NCBI GenBank assembly: GCA_900759665.1
Contig: CAAEWE010000081.1
Location: 124,001-188,000 of the forward strand
Reading direction: 5' to 3'
From: Lachnospiraceae bacterium
GTDB lineage: Bacteria > Bacillota > Clostridia > Lachnospirales > Lachnospiraceae
DNA: 64,000 nt
Part shown: positions 60,108-64,000 of the stretch, piece after piece
How the letters are laid out: the number at the start of each line of letters is the position of its first letter
How positions within the stretch are numbered: the first letter of the stretch is position 1
Translations under genes and position numbers: made by a program
Notes under the pieces: model-generated
Databases searched by the model: none
What the model was told of the DNA's origin: nothing
The model's input: only the letters and a program-made list of their open reading frames with translations

Positions 60108-61418
60108 ATGGCAGAAATGAAAGATAGTGGAATTGAGTGGATTGGTGAGATTCCTACTGATTGGGATACAAAAGCAATAAGATTTTTGATATTAGAACAT
60201 TTTAGTGGAGCATGGGGAAATGATGAAAAAACGGATAGTGATAATAATAGAATATGTATGAGAATCGCTGATTTCGATTATTTTAGAATGCAGTTCAAAG
60301 AAAATGCTGAATATACAATAAGAAACTATACAAATACTGAAATAGCTAACAAAACACTTAGATATGGTGATTTACTAATTGAGAAATCTGGCGGTGGTGA
60401 AAAAACACCTGTTGGAAGAACTGTGGTTTACAGATTGAATAATAAAGCATTATTTGCTAATTTTATGGATTGCATTCGATTAAAAGAGAATGAATATAAT
60501 TATGAATTTGCAAAATATGTTTTTTATTCATTATACAATAATGGTATTACAAATCTTTATTATAATAAAACAACTGGAATACAAAATTTAAGTATGCAAA
60601 AGTATTTAAGAGAAGTAAAACTACCATTTCCAACTTTAATTGAACAAGGGAAAATAGCAGATTTTCTTGATAAAAAATGTGCTGAAATTGATGCATTACA
60701 TACGGATATTGAAAAGCAAATAGAAACGTTTGAAGAATACAAAAAATCAATTATCACAGAAGCAGTAACAAAAGGATTAGATCCAGATGTTGAAATGAAG
60801 GATAGTGGAAGTGTATATTGGAAAGATATTCCAGCAAATTGGAAATTATCTGATATAAAATATTTATTTGAAATAGTAAAAAGAATAGCAGGAAAAGAAG
60901 GATATGATATTTTATCAGTAACACAGAAAGGGTTGAAAATAAAAGACATATCAAGAAATGAAGGACAAATAGCGGAAAGTTATGCTAATTACCAATTTGT
61001 TTATCCTACTGATTTTGTAATGAATCATATGGATTTATTAACAGGTTGGGTTGACTGTTCAAAGTATTTTGGAGTCACAAGCCCAGATTACAGAGTATTT
61101 AGGCTTAAAGATAAAAGAAATAGTTTAAACTATTATAAATATATTATGCAGTGCTGTTATATGGATAGGATTTTTTACTCATTAGGACAAGGGGTATCAA
61201 ATTTAGGAAGATGGAGATTGCAAACAGAAAGCTTTAATAATTTTCAAATTCCAGTTCCACCAGCGAAAGAGCAGGAACAAATAGCAAAATATCTTGATGA
61301 AAAATGTATTGAAATAGAGAATATTATTTTGGATAAACAACAACAATTAGAAACCCTTAAACAGTACAAGAAGTCACTTATATATGAATATGTGACAGGG
61401 AAAAAGGAGGTCAAATAG
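60108..61418 (+). CDS. hsdS: Type I restriction-modification system, specificity subunit
   Basis: A 436-residue HsdS with two target-recognition halves. Each half opens with a MKDSG...IP..W motif (residues 4-19 and ~228-245) and ends with a coiled-coil spacer: 'EQGKIADFLDKKCAEIDALH' near 198 and 'EQEQIAKYLDEKCIEIENII' near 398. The internal duplication predicts a bipartite target. CGGAGG is eight bases before the ATG at 60108; the longer frame to 60069 lies within hsdM. Such genes often recombine and so differ between strains. Confidence 0.93.
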   Translation: MAEMKDSGIEWIGEIPTDWDTKAIRFLILEHFSGAWGNDEKTDSDNNRICMRIADFDYFRMQFKENAEYTIRNYTNTEIANKTLRYGDLLIEKSGGGEKTPVGRTVVYRLNNKALFANFMDCIRLKENEYNYEFAKYVFYSLYNNGITNLYYNKTTGIQNLSMQKYLREVKLPFPTLIEQGKIADFLDKKCAEIDALHTDIEKQIETFEEYKKSIITEAVTKGLDPDVEMKDSGSVYWKDIPANWKLSDIKYLFEIVKRIAGKEGYDILSVTQKGLKIKDISRNEGQIAESYANYQFVYPTDFVMNHMDLLTGWVDCSKYFGVTSPDYRVFRLKDKRNSLNYYKYIMQCCYMDRIFYSLGQGVSNLGRWRLQTESFNNFQIPVPPAKEQEQIAKYLDEKCIEIENIILDKQQQLETLKQYKKSLIYEYVTGKKEVK

Positions 61419-61420
61419 TT

Positions 61421-62179
61421 ATGGCATTTGAGGAAGAATTAAATGCACTTGTGCAACGAACAAAAGTAAATGATGAAAATCCGTCAAGTACAGCATCATA
61501 TGAAACAATTAATAGAACATTAAATGAAAATAAAAAAAGACATGAAGTTTGGATGAATGATGTCGATATTTTTTACAACAAATATTTAAAGGAGCATCCG
61601 CTTAGTCAAAAAATCAACACATGGTTGTTTCACAGAAAATATGATCAGTTAGTAGCGGCATTGGAAAGTATAAGTGAAGATAAAGATTTTATAAATAAAA
61701 TGAATGGTATATCAACTGTGGAAGTACCCAAATATAAAGCAAAAATGCTACCAGAATATGATGTGTTTATTTCTCATGCTAATGCAGACAAAGAAGCTCT
61801 TATAGAAGAATTGTACAACTCGCTTAATAAATTAGGAGTTAAGATATTCTATGATAAAGAAACATTAGAATGGGGCGATAAATTCAAGGATAAGATTCTT
61901 GAAGGAACTAAAAAATCAGAATTTGCAATTATTGTTATATCAACAAATTTCTTTGGTAGAGAATGGACAGAAAGAGAACTATCAGAATTTTTGAATAGAC
62001 AGAATCAGAACGGACAAAAATTGATTCTTCCAATTTTACATAATATAACGATTGAACAGTTAAAAGAAAAATATCCATCAATAGCAGATATACAGGCGAT
62101 TGATTCATCAAAATATACTTGTGATCAAATTGCGTTGTTATTTGCAAGACAGTTTATTAAAAGATTAAAAGCATATTAG
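61421..62179 (+). CDS. TIR-domain protein inside the hsd operon
   Basis: A 252-residue protein. Residues 1-108 are charged and helical with no recognised domain; residues 112-245 form a TIR domain: 'YDVFISHANADKEALIEELY', 'LGVKIFYDKETLEWGDKFKD', 'AIIVISTNFFGREWTERELS' and 'LILPILHNIT'. The WxxxE motif gives Glu186 (W182-T-E-R-E186), the place of the catalytic Glu in NAD-cleaving TIRs. It begins two bases after hsdS and hsdR follows after 14 bases, so the four genes should be one transcript. In known defence systems TIR enzymes deplete NAD to stop infected cells; that role here is inference. Confidence 0.9.
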   Translation: MAFEEELNALVQRTKVNDENPSSTASYETINRTLNENKKRHEVWMNDVDIFYNKYLKEHPLSQKINTWLFHRKYDQLVAALESISEDKDFINKMNGISTVEVPKYKAKMLPEYDVFISHANADKEALIEELYNSLNKLGVKIFYDKETLEWGDKFKDKILEGTKKSEFAIIVISTNFFGREWTERELSEFLNRQNQNGQKLILPILHNITIEQLKEKYPSIADIQAIDSSKYTCDQIALLFARQFIKRLKAY

Positions 62180-62193
62180 TGGAGGAAGTACAA

Positions 62194-64000
62194 ATGAATG
62201 AAATATTGACTGAAAAGCAGTATCAACATTTCATCATGGACTATCTAAAAAATAACAATGGTTATGTTGTAAGAAAAGATAAAGAATATGACCGCTTACA
62301 TGCAATGGATAGAGAAATGTTATTCAAATTTTTGAATGACACACAACCAGATGAAATGAAAGCATTAAGAAAAGTATATAAGCAGGATTTAGAAGAAACA
62401 CTTGTAAATTATATCAATGAAGAAATTACAAAGGCACGTAGTAGCTTACTTTATGTTATAAAGCATGGTATAGAAATTTCAAATATAAAACTTGATTTGA
62501 TGTATACAAAACCTGCAACAGACTTTAACAAAGAACTTGTTGAAAAATATGAAAAAAATGTATTCTCTGTTATGGAGGAAGTCTGGGCATCTGATAAAGA
62601 AAGAATAGATCTTGTAATATTTTTAAATGGACTTGCTATTATGACATTTGAATTAAAATGTAATGTAGCAGGACAAAGCTATGAAGATGCAATTTATCAG
62701 TACAGAACAGAAAGAAATCCAAAGACAAGACTATTTTTATTCAAGGCTGGTGCATTAGTAAATTTTGCAATGGATTTAGAACAGGTTTATATGACAACCA
62801 AACTTGAAAAAGATGCAACATTCTTTTTACCTTTTAATATGGGTAATGGTGAAGGTGTCAATGCAGGTGCAGGAAATCCAATATTTGAAGATAAATATAG
62901 TGTTTTCTATATGTGGGAAGATGTACTTACAAAGGATTCTATTCTTGAAATCATAAGCAAATTTATGTTTATTGAAGTGAAAGAAAAGGAAGATGAGGCT
63001 ACTGGTAAAAAGAAGATAAAAGAAAATATTATTTTTCCTCGATTCCATCAAAGAGATGTATTACACAAGATACTTGCAGATGTATATGAAAATGGTTCTA
63101 CACAGAATTATTTAATACAACATTCTGCAGGATCTGGAAAAACAAATTCTATTGCTTGGCTTGCTTACCGATTATCTTCACTTCATGATGCGGATAACAA
63201 AATTATTTTTGATAATATCATTATTGTTACTGATAGGATAGTTGTAGATAGGCAGTTACAAGCGGCAATTATGGGGATGGAGCATAAATCTGGACTTATA
63301 AAAGTTATGGATGAAAAATGTAACTCGTCCGATCTTGCTATTGCGCTTGATGGAAATACAAAGATTATAGCAACAACTATTCAGAAATTTCCATATATTG
63401 TAGATGATGTGGCTAATTTGAAAAATAAGAAGTTTGCAGTAATCATAGACGAAGCACATTCATCAACAGCAGGAAAAGATATGGCGGCTGTGACAATGAC
63501 ACTTGGATCTGGTGAAGTAAGTATAGATGAAAGTACAACTGAGGATTTAATTGTAGAAGAAATTGCAAAGCATGGAAAACAAGAAAATGTATCTGTATTT
63601 GCATTTACAGCAACACCAAAGCCAACCACAATACAGTTATTTGGTAGGGTAAATAAGAAAGGACAAAGAGAAGCATTTCATATATATTCTATGAAACAGG
63701 CAATAGAAGAAGGCTTTATTCTTGATGTGTTACAAAATTATACAACCTATAAGACCTATTACCAGATTAATAAAGAAGTTGCAGAAGATCCAAAGTGTAA
63801 GACAAATAGTGCTAAAAGACAGATTGCAAGATTTGTTGAATTGCATGAAACCAATATAGCACAAAGAATAGAAGTTATTGTTGAACATTTCAGAACAACA
63901 GTAATGGATGAGCTTGGTGGAACTGCAAAAGCTATGGTAATAACTAATTCAAGAGAAAGTGCTGTAAAGTATCGTCAAGCATTTGAAGAGTACATAAACA
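62194..64000 (+). CDS. hsdR: Type I restriction-modification system, restriction subunit, 3' truncated by the window
   Basis: The frame opens at ATG 62194, ten bases after GGAGGA, and is still open at 64000 (602 codons seen). The N-terminal nuclease has the PD-(D/E)xK pattern 'ERIDLVIFLNG...IMTFELKCN' near residues 130-154. The motor domain shows Walker A 'QHSAGSGKTNSIAWLAYRL' near 308, the DEAH box 'AVIIDEAHSSTAG' near 418, and 'FTATPKPTT' near 470. It cuts unmodified DNA after ATP-driven translocation as part of R2M2S. Nothing suggests inactivation in the visible part. Confidence 0.95.
   Translation, partial: MNEILTEKQYQHFIMDYLKNNNGYVVRKDKEYDRLHAMDREMLFKFLNDTQPDEMKALRKVYKQDLEETLVNYINEEITKARSSLLYVIKHGIEISNIKLDLMYTKPATDFNKELVEKYEKNVFSVMEEVWASDKERIDLVIFLNGLAIMTFELKCNVAGQSYEDAIYQYRTERNPKTRLFLFKAGALVNFAMDLEQVYMTTKLEKDATFFLPFNMGNGEGVNAGAGNPIFEDKYSVFYMWEDVLTKDSILEIISKFMFIEVKEKEDEATGKKKIKENIIFPRFHQRDVLHKILADVYENGSTQNYLIQHSAGSGKTNSIAWLAYRLSSLHDADNKIIFDNIIIVTDRIVVDRQLQAAIMGMEHKSGLIKVMDEKCNSSDLAIALDGNTKIIATTIQKFPYIVDDVANLKNKKFAVIIDEAHSSTAGKDMAAVTMTLGSGEVSIDESTTEDLIVEEIAKHGKQENVSVFAFTATPKPTTIQLFGRVNKKGQREAFHIYSMKQAIEEGFILDVLQNYTTYKTYYQINKEVAEDPKCKTNSAKRQIARFVELHETNIAQRIEVIVEHFRTTVMDELGGTAKAMVITNSRESAVKYRQAFEEYIN

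Overview
The window reads as a chromosomal segment of a motile, low-to-moderate GC Gram-positive of the class Clostridia, most likely family Lachnospiraceae. A Roseburia or Agathobacter type of gut organism is my guess; the genus cannot be fixed from the sequence. Reasons: a flagellar and chemotaxis tail at the left edge, strong AGGAGG ribosome binding sites, a clostridial type II fatty-acid operon, sporulation-linked genes (spmA, ylbJ, whiA), cell-surface proteins with Ig-like domains, and an RF2 gene with a programmed frameshift.

Layout. Positions 1-4.8 kb hold the end of a FlgJ-type rod-binding protein, recD2, comFC, a YvyF-type flagellar-region protein, a CheX-like phosphatase and a CheY-like receiver. 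Positions 4.86-13.35 kb are one fatty-acid synthesis operon (fabH acpP fabD fabG fabF accB fabZ accC accD accA). The usual clostridial enoyl reductase gene fabK is absent, and a structured 124-bp gap lies where it would be. It ends at a bidirectional terminator facing cvfB. Positions 14.3-24.5 kb carry ridA, an AT-rich intergenic region with a cluster of DnaA boxes, hpf, an orphan Ig-like ORF, secA, prfB, hom and tex. Positions 24.5-31.8 kb are a sulfate-activation cluster: an arylsulfotransferase-like propeller protein, cysD, a cysN-cysC fusion, cysQ and a ChrA-family transporter. Together they would make PAPS and clear PAP. Then come tRNA-Arg(ACG), murB, rapZ, whiA, a Crh-like HPr lacking its catalytic histidine, dnaE and pfkA (31.9-39.9 kb). 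Next are a small acidic membrane protein, spmA, a large secreted Cthe_2159-like protein, ylbJ, a zinc phospholipase C-family protein, an M18 aminopeptidase, a 46-residue membrane protein on the minus strand, an Asp23 protein, a FakA-like kinase, recG, pheA and rlmD (39.9-54.0 kb).

From about 54.0 kb the sequence changes abruptly: it is AT-rich, codon use shifts, and intergenic regions are long and decayed. This is an accessory or defence island. It holds a DUF4238 gene, an unknown membrane-anchored gene, debris of a serine recombinase, a detached domain of the kind found at the C-terminus of RlmD in related bacteria, long direct repeats beside a truncated Rep_3 plasmid initiator gene, and a type I restriction-modification operon whose order is hsdM, hsdS, TIR-domain gene, hsdR (hsdR runs off the right edge).

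The strongest candidates for something under-described are the TIR gene embedded in the hsd operon, the arylsulfotransferase-like protein that appears to have lost its catalytic histidines yet heads a PAPS cluster, and the DnaA-box cluster far from any dnaA. All functional statements rest on motif reading by eye; no database search was run.
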